DNA of 7,101 nt. It comes from JBHEPS01 sp046261635 (GTDB lineage Bacteria > Acidobacteriota > Thermoanaerobaculia > Gp7-AA8). Position numbers and translations under genes: made by a program. The stretch spans positions 1-7,101 of the forward strand of contig JBHEOL010000270.1 in the NCBI GenBank assembly GCA_046261635.1. Reading direction: 5' to 3'. Shown here piece after piece: positions 6,249 through 7,101 of this stretch (position 1 is its first letter; the number at the start of each line of letters is the position of its first letter). The notes beneath the pieces are model-generated. The model saw nothing but the letters and a program-made list of their open reading frames with translations. It was not told where the DNA came from and ran no database searches.

Positions 6249-6292
6249 GTGTGTCTCATTTCATGGCCGGAACCGCTCATTCTCTCGGGGGG

Positions 6293-7101
6293 TCAGCTTC
6301 CCGCCGACCCGGCATCCAGAACCCTCGTTTCGGCCCGGTACGGCTCGTACGGCCCGAGCATTTCACGCGGGATCCAGGCGGTGAGGGCGACGCGGTCCCC
6401 GAGCTCGATCCGCTCATGCACGATTCCGATTTCGTGGAGCCTGGCTGCCAGCCGCCCCTCGGACTGCGGGAGCTCGAGATGCACGATCTCCCCCGCCTCC
6501 AGCTCGATCCTCCGGATCCGCTCCAGCAGGTTTCCAACCCCCTGCCCCGTCAGCGCCGACACGGTCACGGCGTCCCTCCCCGTTCGCTCGAGGAAGCTCG
6601 GCTGGGGAACGGCGTCGACCTTGTTGTAGACCTCGAGGATGTTCTCCTCGCTGACGCCGAGGTCCTTCAGGATTCCGCGTCCCACGTCCCGCTGCTCCTC
6701 GACGTGGGTGTGCGCCAGGTTGATCACGTGGAGGACCAGATCGGCCTCCGCGGCCTCGCCCATCGTCGAGCGGAATGAGGCGACGAGATGGTGGGGGAGT
6801 TTTCGGATGAACCCGACCGTGTCGATGAACACGGTCTCGCGGGGCATGGGAGCGAGGCTCTTCTGGAGCTTCGCGTCGAGGGTGGCGAACAGCTGGTCCC
6901 AGGCGAACGCATCCCCGGTGGTGAGGCGGTTGAACAGGGTCGATTTGCCGGCATTCGTGTAGCCGACGAGTGCCACGGTAAAGGCGAGCTCGCGTCCCCT
7001 TCGCTGGGTTTCGCGCGTTCTCTCGATTTTCGTCAGATCCTCGCCGAGCCGGCGGATGCGCTCCCTCACGATGCGGCGGTCGAGCTCGAGCTGAGTCTCA
7101 C
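6293..7101 (-). CDS. hflX: GTPase HflX (partial, N-terminus beyond right edge)
   Basis: The frame is open to the right edge, so the N-terminal part is missing and 269 codons plus stop are visible. The first residues, ETQLELDRRIVRERIRRL, match the conserved HflX linker (normally preceded by GPG) that leads into a coiled coil. The G domain is complete; with the first visible complete codon as 1, G1 is GYTNAGKS (46-53), the FATLD switch region is at 71-75, G3 is DTVGFI (93-98), G4 is NKVD (159-162) and G5 is SALTGQG (181-187). A short C-terminal domain follows and ends DAGSAGS. HflX binds the 50S subunit and splits or rescues stalled ribosomes, notably under heat or antibiotic stress. A GTG at 7069 is in frame but is internal, because the conserved linker continues upstream of it. 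It is separated from the hem unit by 157 bp and is probably functionally unrelated to it. Confidence 0.95.
   Translation of the reverse strand, partial: ETQLELDRRIVRERIRRLGEDLTKIERTRETQRRGRELAFTVALVGYTNAGKSTLFNRLTTGDAFAWDQLFATLDAKLQKSLAPMPRETVFIDTVGFIRKLPHHLVASFRSTMGEAAEADLVLHVINLAHTHVEEQRDVGRGILKDLGVSEENILEVYNKVDAVPQPSFLERTGRDAVTVSALTGQGVGNLLERIRRIELEAGEIVHLELPQSEGRLAARLHEIGIVHERIELGDRVALTAWIPREMLGPYEPYRAETRVLDAGSAGS

Larger units (their letters stand above)
6135..6292 (-). promoter_or_regulatory. Spacer between hflX and the hem unit; probable promoter region
   Basis: This is the largest non-coding gap in the window. All genes are co-directional, so a promoter for the hem unit would lie here and read leftwards. 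It is less G+C-biased than its surroundings near 6230-6275. I could not identify a convincing -35/-10 pair; GATGAT near 6195-6200 on the minus strand is only a weak -10 candidate without a matching -35. No T-tailed hairpin that would clearly terminate hflX was found, so read-through from hflX stays possible. Confidence 0.45.

Noticed and set aside
7067..7069. GTG as the start of hflX
   Set aside because: The conserved HflX linker ETQLELDRR is encoded in frame just upstream, so this GTG is an internal Val codon.

Overview
The window is one GC-rich bacterial stretch in which every supportable gene lies on the minus strand, so it reads from right to left. It holds the 3' part of hflX (7101 to 6293), a spacer of 157 bp, then a compact tetrapyrrole (heme/siroheme) cluster: a CcsA/HemX-type membrane protein (6134 to 5340), hemA (5295 to 4030), hemC (4033 to 3119) and a fused cobA-hemD gene (3049 to 1478). 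A large polytopic membrane protein follows (from 1437) and runs off the left edge without a stop. No RNA genes, CRISPR arrays, insertion sequences or credible plus-strand genes were seen. The long plus-strand reading frames are shadows caused by high third-position GC.

The hem genes form a coherent unit. HemA (glutamyl-tRNA reductase) commits glutamyl-tRNA to the C5 pathway. HemC polymerises porphobilinogen to hydroxymethylbilane. The HemD half of the fusion closes the ring to uroporphyrinogen III, and the CobA half would methylate that product towards precorrin-2/siroheme/cobalamin. hemA and hemC overlap by ATGA. The other gaps are 44 bp (ccsA/hemX to hemA), 69 bp (hemC to cobA-hemD) and 40 bp (cobA-hemD to the membrane gene), which fits a single transcript. 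hemL and hemB, which supply the steps between HemA and HemC, are not in the window. The spacer upstream of the cluster carries a perfect inverted repeat overlapping a CRP/FNR-superfamily-like sequence, the best candidate for a regulatory site.

The C5 pathway, the cobA-hemD fusion and the hemX-hemA-hemC-cobA/hemD order are known from Gram-negative anaerobes and Deltaproteobacteria in the broad sense, Acidobacteriota and Clostridia. The high GC and the style of the proteins make an acidobacterial or deltaproteobacterial-type genome my best guess, but the lineage cannot be fixed from this sequence.

I do not see an undescribed multi-gene system. The points most worth a second look are: the SUMT (CobA) half departs from family consensus in several motifs while the HemD half looks normal; the CcsA/HemX protein lacks the tryptophan-rich heme-handling motif; the membrane protein at the left edge has a glycosyltransferase-C-like loop placed about 320 residues in; and there are two intergenic hairpins and one promoter-region palindrome inside the hem unit.
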